NCBI GenBank assembly: GCA_002717185.1
Contig: PBDC01000017.1
Span: forward strand, 69,633 to 97,946
Direction: 5' to 3'
Length of the DNA stretch: 28,314 bases
DNA from: Rhodospirillaceae bacterium
GTDB lineage: Bacteria > Pseudomonadota > Alphaproteobacteria > UBA8366 > GCA-2717185
The position numbers were made by a program, and so were the translations under genes. The notes beneath the pieces are model-generated. The model saw nothing but the letters and a program-made list of their open reading frames with translations. It was not told the DNA's origin and searched no databases. Positions 6,530 through 15,106 of the stretch are shown here, one piece after another; the first letter of the stretch is position 1, and the number at the start of each line of letters is the position of its first letter.

Positions 6530-8031
6530 GTTCGGGGAAATCTCCGTCGATAAAAATCCAATGGTGGTTTGCCGCTGCGGGGCTACTAGCCTTTGGTGCT
6601 TTAAATACCGTTTCTGCGATTTCTGACACTCGTGTGCTGGCACCCACCACAAACTTTTCCAAACCGGAACGATACGAACTGTTGCCGGGAGGGGGCGCCA
6701 CATCCCGTAAACTGATTAACGCCAACGCTTTCTCCCATAGTTCCGCCAATATGACATTTCTGCGCGAACTTGATTTCAAAATAGGCAATGGTTTCTTTCG
6801 TCGCCTCTGGGTCTCTGCGCCTGCTTCTACCCAGGCTTCGGATGGACTCGGTCCTCTTTACAATGCGCGCTCCTGCCAGCGTTGCCACCTGAAGGATGGC
6901 AGAGGGCATCCGCCGGCAAATTCGTCAGACAACGCGGTGTCAATGATCCTAAGGCTTAGCATTCCACCGCAAAATAAAATCGATCGGCAAGCGCGATTGA
7001 GTGGCCAAGCTAAGTTTATTCCGGCACCGATTTACGGTACTCAGTTGCAAGACTTTGCAATTCAAGGTCAAAAGGCGGAAGGGAGGGTGGTGATCAGCTA
7101 TAAGGAAGTTCCAATACAATTATCAGACGGTGAGACGGCCTCACTGCGCGTGCCTAATTATTCGCTCATCGACCTTGGCTTTGGTCCGATGCACGAGGAT
7201 ATCATGATATCCCCCCGAGTGGCGCCGCCGATGATTGGTTTGGGTCTCTTGGAAGCGGTACCGGAAAAGCAGATACTCAGTTACGCCGACCCGAAGGATA
7301 TGGACAGTGATGGAATTTCGGGTCGGCCAAACAACGTCTGGAGTAATTTACGTGGGCGTCTGGAGTTGGGCCGTTTTGGTTGGAAAGCAGGCAATGCAAC
7401 ATTAACAGACCAAACTGCTGATGCTTTATCCGGCGATATAGGTCTTTCTAATCCGCTGTTTCCTAACGGATCTGGCGATTGCACTGCCAGACAGTTGACA
7501 TGCAGAAACGCGCCTAATGGAAATAGTCCACAATACCAGAATCTCGAAGTGCCTCAGAGGGTGCTTGATCTCGTAGTTTTCTATGTCCGTAACCTGGCAG
7601 TGCCGAAACGGCGTGATATTAGCAAGCCTGCTGTTTTGGCGGGCAAGCGTGTCTTTTATGAGACAGGTTGCACTGCCTGTCATCGGCCCAAGTTTATTAC
7701 GCAGGGCAATCCGCCTGGTATGCCAGAGCAGTCACGGCAACTGATTTGGCCGTACACCGATTTGCTCCTTCATGATATGGGCGACGGTCTTGCGGACCAT
7801 TGGCCAGAAGGCCGTGCCAATGGTCGCGAGTGGCGTACTGCTCCTCTCTGGGGTATCGGGCTAACAGAAATGGTAAATGGTCACACGCAATTTTTACACG
7901 ATGGGCGGGCGCGCAATATCCTTGAAGCAATTCTTTGGCATGGTGGTGAGGCGGAGGAAGCTAGGCGTAAGGTTGTCGAAATGCCATCGGAGGACCGCCG
8001 CAATCTTCTCCGGTTCATTGGCTCGCTGTGA
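6526..8031 (+). CDS. Di-heme c-type oxidoreductase (DUF1111 family)
   Basis: 501 residues from a GTG that overlaps the preceding stop by 4 bases (GTGA); translational coupling is likely since no ribosome site is visible. An N-terminal hydrophobic segment (WWFAAAGLLAFGALNTVSA) should export it. Two haem c sites are visible: CQRCH (117-121) and CTACH (382-386). The C-terminal FLHDGRARNILEAILWHGG is typical of the family, formerly called thiol oxidoreductases and related to MauG/cytochrome c peroxidases. In imelysin loci of Proteobacteria this gene regularly lies between two imelysins. A redox role in iron handling, for example oxidation or reduction at the imelysin-bound metal, is inference. 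Confidence 0.9.
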   Translation: MSSGKSPSIKIQWWFAAAGLLAFGALNTVSAISDTRVLAPTTNFSKPERYELLPGGGATSRKLINANAFSHSSANMTFLRELDFKIGNGFFRRLWVSAPASTQASDGLGPLYNARSCQRCHLKDGRGHPPANSSDNAVSMILRLSIPPQNKIDRQARLSGQAKFIPAPIYGTQLQDFAIQGQKAEGRVVISYKEVPIQLSDGETASLRVPNYSLIDLGFGPMHEDIMISPRVAPPMIGLGLLEAVPEKQILSYADPKDMDSDGISGRPNNVWSNLRGRLELGRFGWKAGNATLTDQTADALSGDIGLSNPLFPNGSGDCTARQLTCRNAPNGNSPQYQNLEVPQRVLDLVVFYVRNLAVPKRRDISKPAVLAGKRVFYETGCTACHRPKFITQGNPPGMPEQSRQLIWPYTDLLLHDMGDGLADHWPEGRANGREWRTAPLWGIGLTEMVNGHTQFLHDGRARNILEAILWHGGEAEEARRKVVEMPSEDRRNLLRFIGSL

Positions 8032-8035
8032 ACCT

Positions 8036-9142
8036 ATGCGAATTGCTAACCTCACAATAATTGCGGTCATATTTTTGGCATTTCAATCAGAAGCGAAATC
8101 GATAAAAATTGCCGAAGAAGCCTATAAATTGGTTAACCTCAGCATAGTCAAAACCCATATTCGGCCTCGCTATGTAAATTTTGCGATCGCAGGATCCAAT
8201 TTTCATAATCACATTACCAAACTGTGCACAGATGGGTCATCGGGCCAACTCGAACTGTCGCGCACAGCCTTTAAAACGATAGTAGGCGCTTGGATGGGCA
8301 TAGGTCATATCCAAGATGGTCCTGTGAAATTGTATATGCGGCAAGTCCGTGTTCAATTTTGGCCTGACAAACGGGGACGCACTGGCAAGCAATTAAGAGC
8401 ATTCCTCGAAGCGGCTGATGCCAGCGTTTTGGGACCCAAAAAATTTCCCAGAATTAGTATTGCTCTGCAAGGTTTTGGGGTTGCCGAACGTTTGTTGTTC
8501 ATGCCACGCCACAGTAATCACATAATTGAATCGCCGAAAGGTCTTCGTTGTAAACTGCTGAGGGCGGTAGCCAACAGTTTAGCTCAAATTGGCGCTCAAA
8601 TTGTTCAAGAATGGGGCTCAGGCGAGGGTTCATTTGCCACCGAGATGCGTGATGCAGGACAGTCGCTATCTCGATTTAATTCGCATCGTGAAGTGACCGT
8701 AATGCTGGTTAACGGGCTTTTTACAAGCCTAAAGTTTATCACCGATTTCAAGCTTGACCGGATCCTCGGGAAGACAATTGCGAAAGCTAGACCAAAACGG
8801 GCGGAGTCCTGGCTTTGCGGCCGGTCCCGTCAGAATATCATCGATAACTTGACTGCCTTGCAAGCGCTTTACAAAGGCGAAAACGGGGGGCAGGGGTTGG
8901 AGGTACTGATCCCCAGAGATAACGAAAGGCTTGGAAAATTGCTAACCATAGCCTTTGACAAAACACTACGTACTGCCCGACGACATGGTATGCCTCTTGT
9001 TCGGGGAGTATCAGACCGTACCTCGCGTGAAACCTTATTAATATTGGCACGCCAGACGCGCGCCCTGAAGGCACTCGTTGCCAGGGAATTAGCGCCGGTT
9101 CTTGGCACACCATTGGGATTTAATGCGTTGGACGGTGATTGA
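8036..9142 (+). CDS. Second imelysin-like periplasmic protein, motif His replaced
   Basis: 368 residues from ATG 8036, 4 bases after the previous stop. A longer frame opens upstream to 7877, but it would overlap the DUF1111 gene and hide the signal peptide MRIANLTIIAVIFLAFQSEA, so 8036 is preferred. Segments AWMGIGHIQDGPVKLY (85-100) and QFWPDKRGRTGKQL line up with the imelysin pattern. Where the first imelysin has GYHSIEFLL, this one has GFGVAERLL (146-154): the His is replaced by Gly but the Glu is kept. It may therefore bind metal differently or act as a partner rather than as an equivalent binder. Third gene of the iron-type operon. Confidence 0.82.
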   Translation: MRIANLTIIAVIFLAFQSEAKSIKIAEEAYKLVNLSIVKTHIRPRYVNFAIAGSNFHNHITKLCTDGSSGQLELSRTAFKTIVGAWMGIGHIQDGPVKLYMRQVRVQFWPDKRGRTGKQLRAFLEAADASVLGPKKFPRISIALQGFGVAERLLFMPRHSNHIIESPKGLRCKLLRAVANSLAQIGAQIVQEWGSGEGSFATEMRDAGQSLSRFNSHREVTVMLVNGLFTSLKFITDFKLDRILGKTIAKARPKRAESWLCGRSRQNIIDNLTALQALYKGENGGQGLEVLIPRDNERLGKLLTIAFDKTLRTARRHGMPLVRGVSDRTSRETLLILARQTRALKALVARELAPVLGTPLGFNALDGD

Positions 9143-9144
9143 AC

Positions 9145-10284
9145 ATGCGTGTCGGCCGGCGGCGGGCAATTGCCTTGATAGGGCTTGGCGGGGTCGCGAC
9201 GGTTGGTTTTCCATTAAAACAATTGTTCGCTGCTTCTGATAAATCCTATTTTGTTAGCAGTAACTCGGGAAATTTCGGCAGTTACTCCATTGCTGTAATG
9301 ACACAAGATGGCTGCAAGGTTTTCGAAACGGCATTGCCTTATCGAGCTCATGGGATTGCATATGACAGGGTGCATGCTCGAATTGCTATTGTTGCGCGGC
9401 GCCCAGGAAGGTCCATAGATATTATTTCGATTAGTGATGGTTGTATTTCCCATCGCCTTAATGCGCCGGTTGATCATCACTTTTACGGGCATGCCGTATT
9501 CTCACCCCATGGCGACCGGCTTTACACTACTGAAAATCAATTTGAAACCGGGGATGGCATAATTGGTGTTTGGGATCTTACTTCCGTTCCTAAGCGGTTG
9601 CGGCAGTTTCCTAGCTATGGGGTAGGCCCGCATGAAATAGTCTTGAATCCAAATGGTAAGACCCTCATCGTCGCCAATGGCGGTATACGTACTCATCCAG
9701 AAACGGGACGTAGAAAACTAAACCTGCCAATTATGTCTTCGAACCTTACCTACATTGATCGCGAAACAGGTGCAAAGCTTGTCACTACGAAATTTGAAGG
9801 CGAGCGCTTAAGAACGTTGAGTATTCGGCATTTAGCTATTACCGAAGACGAAACTGTGTGTCTTGGTCTTCAGGATCAGAATCCACAGGGCGACAGTGTG
9901 CCACTCGTGGCCATAAAACGTCGGGGCAGTTGCATATTGCATCCGGTCAAAGCATCCTCTGAAATTATACAGCGGATGCGTAGTTATACCGGCTCAGTCG
10001 CATTTGATTCGAGTTTCTGCGTAGCGGCGGTTTCTGCGCCTCGTGGCAATTTTGTGACATTTTGGGATATTTCGTCCGGAATGTTTCTGCACAATTGTCC
10101 AATTATTGACGGTTGCGGTGTGGCGCCGACAGGAGAGCCTGGCGAATTTTTATTAACTAGTGGCGCAGGAGGCTTAAGTAATTTCAACGCGCTGACTGGA
10201 AAACATGTCCGTTTGTCGAACGATTTTATTGATAGTCGAAGGTGGGATAATCACCTTTCGTCGTTTTTGTTTGCAAAAACGTAA
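9145..10284 (+). CDS. DUF1513 family protein, predicted exported beta-propeller
   Basis: 379 residues from ATG 9145; a TTG at 9139 overlaps the previous stop but is less likely. The N-terminus (MRVGRRRAIALIGLGGVATV) has twin arginines before a hydrophobic stretch, so Tat export is possible. The body shows repeating strand patterns such as AHGIAYD, GHAVFSPHGDRLYTTE, GVGPHEIVLNPNGKTLIVANGGI and HLAITEDE, consistent with a seven-bladed propeller of the DUF1513 family. This family is the usual last gene of imelysin-DUF1111-imelysin operons. Its biochemical role is not established. No gene follows for 870 bp. Confidence 0.83.
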   Translation: MRVGRRRAIALIGLGGVATVGFPLKQLFAASDKSYFVSSNSGNFGSYSIAVMTQDGCKVFETALPYRAHGIAYDRVHARIAIVARRPGRSIDIISISDGCISHRLNAPVDHHFYGHAVFSPHGDRLYTTENQFETGDGIIGVWDLTSVPKRLRQFPSYGVGPHEIVLNPNGKTLIVANGGIRTHPETGRRKLNLPIMSSNLTYIDRETGAKLVTTKFEGERLRTLSIRHLAITEDETVCLGLQDQNPQGDSVPLVAIKRRGSCILHPVKASSEIIQRMRSYTGSVAFDSSFCVAAVSAPRGNFVTFWDISSGMFLHNCPIIDGCGVAPTGEPGEFLLTSGAGGLSNFNALTGKHVRLSNDFIDSRRWDNHLSSFLFAKT

Positions 10285-10851
10285 TGTTTTCCTGCTTAAG
10301 CCACCGTAGACGTTCTAAAAGACCTGCTCTTGAAAAAGGCATAGATTCTATCGATAGCTTCCAGCTGTTTTGACTATTTGTCCCCACGGCTCGAAGGTTA
10401 TACTGACACAGGCTACCTCAGCTTTCTCAGGCAAGAGACCTCTGTTGTCGAACATTATCTGTACTGTGCCGGTTTGCAATAACATCGGTGTTAATCCCTA
10501 GAGATTGCCGAAAAATAGTAAATTGAGAGGTGTTTCTGGGACCTCGCCCGCCAGGTACGCAGCTGCCATCCGGTCAAAATTTTGTTTGCTGGCTGTGGGA
10601 TCCAAATCAGCCTTGGTGCTGCAGGTTTCTGGGGATTAGATTAAGTCAGGCTAGACACTGATCGGGCCGTTCCCGGGGGAAGCGGTTCACCCGCCTCGTT
10701 CGCATTGTCGAACCTGTTCCTCAAGAATCGGCCGGTGGGTACGCTGATTTTCCATAATTTGTTTGACTTGTCTCTCGGGCAGGATAGCGGCTAGCAACTT
10801 CTCGGTTCAGTCGGTGGAACTAAGAAGGAAACCTGTGGAATAAGAGTTGCC

Positions 10852-10887
10852 GGCAAACACGATAATAATATTTTAGCCGTGTTTGCC
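10852..10887. repeat. 10-bp perfect inverted repeat with a 16-nt AT-rich loop
   Basis: GGCAAACACG (10852-10861) and CGTGTTTGCC (10878-10887) are perfect complements around an AT-rich loop. GTTG (10847-10850) and CAAC extend the stem beyond a small internal mismatch. There is no T-tract after it, so it is not an ordinary intrinsic terminator. Confidence 0.8.
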
Positions 10888-11075
10888 TCAACGTTGTCGA
10901 TCGTGCCGATCAGTTGCCTGAGATCGCACGCCGCCTTGGTATCAAAATGTTCCGGGATTGGCCCGCGCGTTCTTCGTTCAATGCCAGCATAGTCACCGCC
11001 ACCTCTTCCGGCCGCATATCCTTCTGTCTGTGTTACCTGACACAATGCGCCTCTATACTGACGATTGTGAGAACC

Positions 11076-11101
11076 TTTTGTTAAAATGGGATTTAACAAA
11101 A
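11076..11101. promoter_or_regulatory. Perfect palindrome upstream of gentisate dioxygenase (operator candidate)
   Basis: TTTTGTTAAA (11076-11085) and TTTAACAAAA (11092-11101) flank a 6-bp spacer. It lies 55 bp upstream of the gentisate dioxygenase ATG, where a dimeric repressor or activator site for the operon would be expected. The regulator is not encoded in the window in a recognisable form. Confidence 0.6.
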
Positions 11102-11155
11102 CACAGCACAAAAAAAATTTAGAAATAAGGGATTAATTCAATACGGGATAGAGAA

Positions 11156-12211
11156 ATGACAGCGCTTGGCACTTTAGAAGAACTACCGCTCGATTATCGA
11201 GAGGCATTGACGGGATTTAATCTTCTTCCACTGTGGCCAAGCCTGCGGAACTTTCTGCCGTATGGAAAGCCAAATCGGAGTACGACCCCGGTTTTATGGC
11301 GATACCAAGACATTCGGCCGCTCTTGTTGCGTGCTGGCGAACTGACCCCAATTGAAAAAGCAGAACGCAGGGTGTTGGTTCTGGCCAATCCGGGGCTCGG
11401 GCTGGATAAGGTGCGAGCTACGCCAACGATTTACTTGGGGATGCAATTAATTTTGCCTGGAGAAGCGGCGCCCAATCATCGGCATACGCCGAGTGCCATA
11501 CGTTTTGCCGTCGAAGGCGACGGTGCTTATACGGTTGTCGAGGGCGAAAAGCTACCCATGGCGCGCGGGGACTTAATTTTGACGCCGCCGAAACTTTGGC
11601 ACGAGCACGGCCATGAGGGGACCGGACCAGTCATTTGGCTCGATGCACTCGACCTTCCCCTGGTACACGATATAGAGGCATCTTATTGCATAGAAGGGGC
11701 ATCACAGACCGTGGCCAACGCACCGGATGCTTCGCAAACGGCCTATCGGCGGTCCGGATTGTTGCCCTACGCGACTTTAGATAAGCGCCAACGTGATTTC
11801 CCACTGCTTCGATTCCCTTGGGTAGAGGTTCGGGAAGCACTGCTCGGTTATGCAAATGGCTGCGGCCCAAACGAGTGTGTGCGTTTGGCTTATGTAAACC
11901 CTGAAACCGGGCGCGAATGTTTGCCGACCCTTGGCTTCTCCGCAATGATGCTGCGACCGGGAGAGGAAATCTGTTTGCCACGTCGATCTGCGTCGATTGT
12001 CTTTCACGTGGTGGAGGGGAGAGGCGAAGCGCAGATCGATGGTACGGATATCAAATGGACGGAGGCGGACACCTTCGCCGCGCCGACACATGCGGAAATT
12101 TGGTTGCGCAACAGCGTCGATACCGCGCCAACGTTTCTTTTCAGTGTCGACGATGCGCCGATGCAGCGAAGTCTTGGCATATATGAAACCTTTGACGATC
12201 TAGCAACGTAG
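11156..12211 (+). CDS. Gentisate 1,2-dioxygenase
   Basis: 351 residues with two cupin domains. The N-terminal cupin carries [11 protein letters not shown], with H108 and H110, and WHEHGHEG, with H149, which match the three Fe(II)-binding histidines of gentisate dioxygenases. The enzyme opens the ring of gentisate (2,5-dihydroxybenzoate) to maleylpyruvate in the cytoplasm. The length is normal for the family. The start follows GGGATAGAG. The next gene, a flavin hydroxylase 15 bp downstream, would make its substrate, so the two form a functional pair. 1-Hydroxy-2-naphthoate or salicylate 1,2-dioxygenases are close relatives and cannot be excluded from sequence alone. The palindrome at 11076-11101 is a likely control site. 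Confidence 0.9.
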   Translation: MTALGTLEELPLDYREALTGFNLLPLWPSLRNFLPYGKPNRSTTPVLWRYQDIRPLLLRAGELTPIEKAERRVLVLANPGLGLDKVRATPTIYLGMQLILPGEAAPNHRHTPSAIRFAVEGDGAYTVVEGEKLPMARGDLILTPPKLWHEHGHEGTGPVIWLDALDLPLVHDIEASYCIEGASQTVANAPDASQTAYRRSGLLPYATLDKRQRDFPLLRFPWVEVREALLGYANGCGPNECVRLAYVNPETGRECLPTLGFSAMMLRPGEEICLPRRSASIVFHVVEGRGEAQIDGTDIKWTEADTFAAPTHAEIWLRNSVDTAPTFLFSVDDAPMQRSLGIYETFDDLAT

Positions 12212-12226
12212 TGATGTGGTGCCGTT

Positions 12227-13405
12227 GTGGCTGATAACGAAGAGAAACCGGTTCTGATCGTCGGTGGTGGAATTGGTGGCATGGCGGCGGCGTTGGCGCT
12301 GGCAAGGGCCGAGGTGCCCTCTTTTGTCCTCGAACAGGCTTCGCAGTTCGGTGAGATCGGCGCAGGCATCCAATTGGGCCCGAATGTTTTCCGCATGTTT
12401 GACCGATTGGGAGTACGTGAGCATATCGACAAGGACGCGGTGCAGGTCGAGAAGCTCATCATGAAGGACAGTTTGTCGGCCGAAACGATTACAGAGGTTC
12501 CGTTGATCGGCGCCTTTGCGGAGCGGTTTGGTAATCCTTATGCGGTGAGCCATCGGGCCGATGTACATGGAGCTCTGTTGCAGGCTTGCGAGGAATCGCC
12601 ACTGGTTACGTTGGCGCATTCGCAGAGAGTAGAATCATTTGAAGATGTAGGTGACGGAGTTTTAGCAGAAACAGAAGCTGGTCAGACTTTTCGCGGTAGC
12701 GCCATGATTGGTGCGGACGGACTGTGGTCGCACGTCAGGTCGCATCTATTCGGTGACGGGGCGCCGCGTGTCTCTGGTCACGTTGCCTATCGCGCGGTGT
12801 TGCCTTTTAAGGAATTTCCCGAGGACCTGCGATGGAACGCAGCGACATTGTGGGCTGGTCCGCGAAACCACTTAGTTCACTACCCGCTGCGGCGGCGCGA
12901 GTTGTTCAACATCGTGGCTGTCTTTCACGATGATGCTTATGTGGAGGGTTGGAATGAGAGCGGCGATCGGGATGCGTTGATGCACCGCTTTGATGGCGTC
13001 GGACCACTGCCGATGAGTATCCTGGAACGGGTCGAGAGTTGGCGAATGTGGGTTCTTTGCGACCGTGAACCGACAGATGTCTGGTCGAAGGGGCGAGTAA
13101 CGTTGCTTGGGGACGCTGCGCACCCAATGTTGCAGTATTTCGCGCAGGGCGCTTGCATGGCCGTGGAGGATGCTGTGTGTCTTGCCGATATGGTCGTGGC
13201 GAGTTGTGGTGATTATACATCGGCATTCAGGGCCTACGAGAAAGAGCGGTACTTGCGCACGGGGCGCGTACAATTGATGGCACGCTTTCTGGGCGACATT
13301 TATCACGCTGAAGGGGTCGCTCGTGAACTGCGCAATCAGGCGCTGAGACAACGTACACCACAGCAATCCCATGACGGCCTTGCCTGGCTTTATGGCGGAC
13401 CCTGA
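12227..13405 (+). CDS. FAD-dependent aromatic hydroxylase, probably 3-hydroxybenzoate 6-monooxygenase
   Basis: 392 residues from a GTG; no other in-frame start fits. It has the three signatures of group A flavin hydroxylases: GGGIGG (13-18) for the FAD ADP part, GADGLWSHVR (the DG motif that helps bind NAD(P)H and FAD), and GDAAHPM followed by QGACMAVEDA (FAD ribityl contact). The family includes salicylate 1-hydroxylase and 3-hydroxybenzoate 6-hydroxylase. The tight linkage to gentisate dioxygenase favours the latter, which gives gentisate from 3-hydroxybenzoate with NADH and O2. Salicylate 5-hydroxylase in flavoprotein form would also yield gentisate and cannot be ruled out. Confidence 0.82.
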   Translation: MADNEEKPVLIVGGGIGGMAAALALARAEVPSFVLEQASQFGEIGAGIQLGPNVFRMFDRLGVREHIDKDAVQVEKLIMKDSLSAETITEVPLIGAFAERFGNPYAVSHRADVHGALLQACEESPLVTLAHSQRVESFEDVGDGVLAETEAGQTFRGSAMIGADGLWSHVRSHLFGDGAPRVSGHVAYRAVLPFKEFPEDLRWNAATLWAGPRNHLVHYPLRRRELFNIVAVFHDDAYVEGWNESGDRDALMHRFDGVGPLPMSILERVESWRMWVLCDREPTDVWSKGRVTLLGDAAHPMLQYFAQGACMAVEDAVCLADMVVASCGDYTSAFRAYEKERYLRTGRVQLMARFLGDIYHAEGVARELRNQALRQRTPQQSHDGLAWLYGGP

Positions 13406-13467
13406 ATGCTGTCACGGAGCGGTTATAAATACGATAGAAATACCAAGCACCATAAGGAACAAAAGCT

Positions 13468-13803
13468 ATGACAACCCAAGAGAGCCCTTATGTCTTCCGC
13501 GCCAGCGAGGCTGAACTCGTTGCTGAGAGTGATACTTTAAAGGTGAAAGAGGCGAGCATGGCGGATGGCATGATCGTACGCTACCAGGAGCGCAGTCCAG
13601 GCGGAGGCGAGAATGGCGAATGGTGCGAAACTGGACACAGCGCTTACATCCTGTCGGGAAGGCTACGTTATGAATTTCCGGATCATGAGGTGGAGATCGG
13701 TCCCGGCGATATCGTTCACATTCCGGCAGGCCATGCGCATCGACATCGACCACATGTGCTTGGCGAAGCGCCGGTTAAATATTTCATCACAGAGTTCGAG
13801 TAG
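13468..13803 (+). CDS. Small single-domain cupin protein
   Basis: 111 residues forming one cupin barrel: GHSAYILSGRLRYEF, then GPGDIVHIPAGHAHRHRP, whose histidines could bind a metal, and the C-terminal strand APVKYFITEFE. The start follows AAGGAAC. It lies 62 bp after the hydroxylase, on the same strand, and is probably in the gentisate transcription unit. Small cupins in such operons are sometimes isomerases, dioxygenases or ligand sensors; its reaction cannot be told here. It is not homologous to maleylpyruvate isomerase or fumarylpyruvate hydrolase, so it does not obviously fill the missing steps. Confidence 0.78.
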   Translation: MTTQESPYVFRASEAELVAESDTLKVKEASMADGMIVRYQERSPGGGENGEWCETGHSAYILSGRLRYEFPDHEVEIGPGDIVHIPAGHAHRHRPHVLGEAPVKYFITEFE

Positions 13804-13877
13804 AACCCGCACTTGTCTTGCTTGTGTGACGCGCGATATCCCTGATGCGCGCGGTAAAATTTAGGAGATAGAGAAGG

Positions 13878-15104
13878 ATGGCCAAGCGGACCAGTACACG
13901 GCGCAGAACGGTTCCAGTGAGGGTCGGCGATGTGGAGATCGGCGGGAATGCGCCCATTGTTGTCCAGTCGATGACCAATACGGACACCGCCGACGTCGAG
14001 GGTACTGTCGCGCAGTCAGCTGCGTTGGCCCGGGCCGGGTCAGAGATTGTACGGATTACAGTCGACCGGCCGGAAGCGGCGAAGGCCGTGCCGTATATCC
14101 GTGACGGTCTGGAAAAACTGGGTATCACGGTGCCGTTGGTCGGTGATTTTCACTATATCGGCCATAAACTTCTGACCGATCACCCGGCCTGTGCGGCAGC
14201 GCTGGCCAAATACCGCATCAATCCGGGCAATGTCGGCTTCCGCGAGAAAAAGGACACTCAGTTCTCGACTATGATCGAGACCGCGCTCGAATACGATAGA
14301 CCAGTTCGTATTGGGGTCAATTGGGGCAGCCTCGATCAGGAACTGGCGACCCGGATGATGGATGAAAACGCGAAGCGTCCGGATCCTAAGAATGCGGTGG
14401 AAATTACTCAGGAAGCGCTCGTCGTGTCGGCTATCGAGAATGCCAAACGTGCCGAAGAACTGGGTATGAGCCGCGATAAAATTATTCTTTCCTGCAAGGT
14501 CAGTGATGTGCAGAGCCTGATCGCGGTTTACCGAAAACTGGCGGGTCGTGGTGACTACGCGTTGCATCTGGGATTGACCGAGGCGGGTATGGGGTCGAAA
14601 GGTATCGTCGCTTCGACGGCGGCCCTGTCGGTGCTACTTCAGGAAGGGATTGGCGATACAATCCGCATCTCCTTGACACCGGAGCCTGGTGGGGACTGGA
14701 CCCGCGAAGTGATCGTTGCCCAAGAAATATTGCAGACAATGGGCTTCCGGTCCTTCGTGCCGCTGGTGACAGCCTGCCCTGGCTGTGGCCGGACAACGAG
14801 TACTGTATTCCAGTCTCTGGCGGATCAAATCCAAGGCTATGTCCGGACCAAGATGCCGGAATGGCGTGAGCGGTTTGTTGGTGTAGAGTCGATGAACCTC
14901 GCGGTGATGGGATGCATTGTGAACGGCCCGGGCGAAAGCAAGCACGCCGATATTGGCATCAGCTTGCCCGGAACCGGCGAACAACCGACGGCTCCGGTCT
15001 TCGTCGACGGTAAAAAGACCGTCACCCTGCGCGGCGCGGATATCGCCGATCAGTTCCAGATTATTGTTAACGATTATGTCGAGAACCGATACGAGAAGCG
15101 CTGA
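13878..15104 (+). CDS. ispG: 4-hydroxy-3-methylbut-2-en-1-yl diphosphate synthase
   Basis: 408 residues of IspG (GcpE), the penultimate enzyme of the MEP isoprenoid pathway, which converts MEcPP to HMBPP. The N-terminal TIM-barrel part has [20 protein letters not shown] and NPGNVGF. The C-terminal part has the [4Fe-4S] ligands C300 and C303 (in CPGCGRTT) and C346 (in CIVNGPGES). AGGAGA precedes the ATG by 9 bases. It is separated by 74 bp from the cupin gene and probably has its own promoter. The downstream polyprenyl diphosphate synthase uses the end products of this pathway, though on the other strand. Confidence 0.97.
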   Translation: MAKRTSTRRRTVPVRVGDVEIGGNAPIVVQSMTNTDTADVEGTVAQSAALARAGSEIVRITVDRPEAAKAVPYIRDGLEKLGITVPLVGDFHYIGHKLLTDHPACAAALAKYRINPGNVGFREKKDTQFSTMIETALEYDRPVRIGVNWGSLDQELATRMMDENAKRPDPKNAVEITQEALVVSAIENAKRAEELGMSRDKIILSCKVSDVQSLIAVYRKLAGRGDYALHLGLTEAGMGSKGIVASTAALSVLLQEGIGDTIRISLTPEPGGDWTREVIVAQEILQTMGFRSFVPLVTACPGCGRTTSTVFQSLADQIQGYVRTKMPEWRERFVGVESMNLAVMGCIVNGPGESKHADIGISLPGTGEQPTAPVFVDGKKTVTLRGADIADQFQIIVNDYVENRYEKR

Positions 15105-15106
15105 TT

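Larger units (their letters stand above)
10285..11155. other. Non-coding or decayed stretch of about 870 bp
   Basis: No intact gene is supported. On the minus strand several stop-separated stretches have protein-like composition (around 10791-11000, and around 10400-10620 including TGTVQIMFDNRGLLPEK), which suggests remnants of one or more genes. I could not assign a family with confidence. The stretch contains an inverted repeat at 10852-10887 and a palindrome at 11076-11101, described separately. It separates the iron-type operon from the gentisate module. Confidence 0.55.

Noticed and set aside
7877..8035. Longer N-terminal extension of the second imelysin gene
   Set aside because: It overlaps the end of the di-heme gene and would bury the obvious signal peptide that begins at ATG 8036.
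10791..11111. 106-codon minus-strand open frame as a real gene
   Set aside because: No family recognised, no ribosome site, and the protein-like part continues in other frames past stops. It is treated as possible decayed sequence only.
12872..13372. 166-codon minus-strand open frame
   Set aside because: It is antisense to the flavin hydroxylase, which has full family signatures. The opposite frame has no recognisable content.
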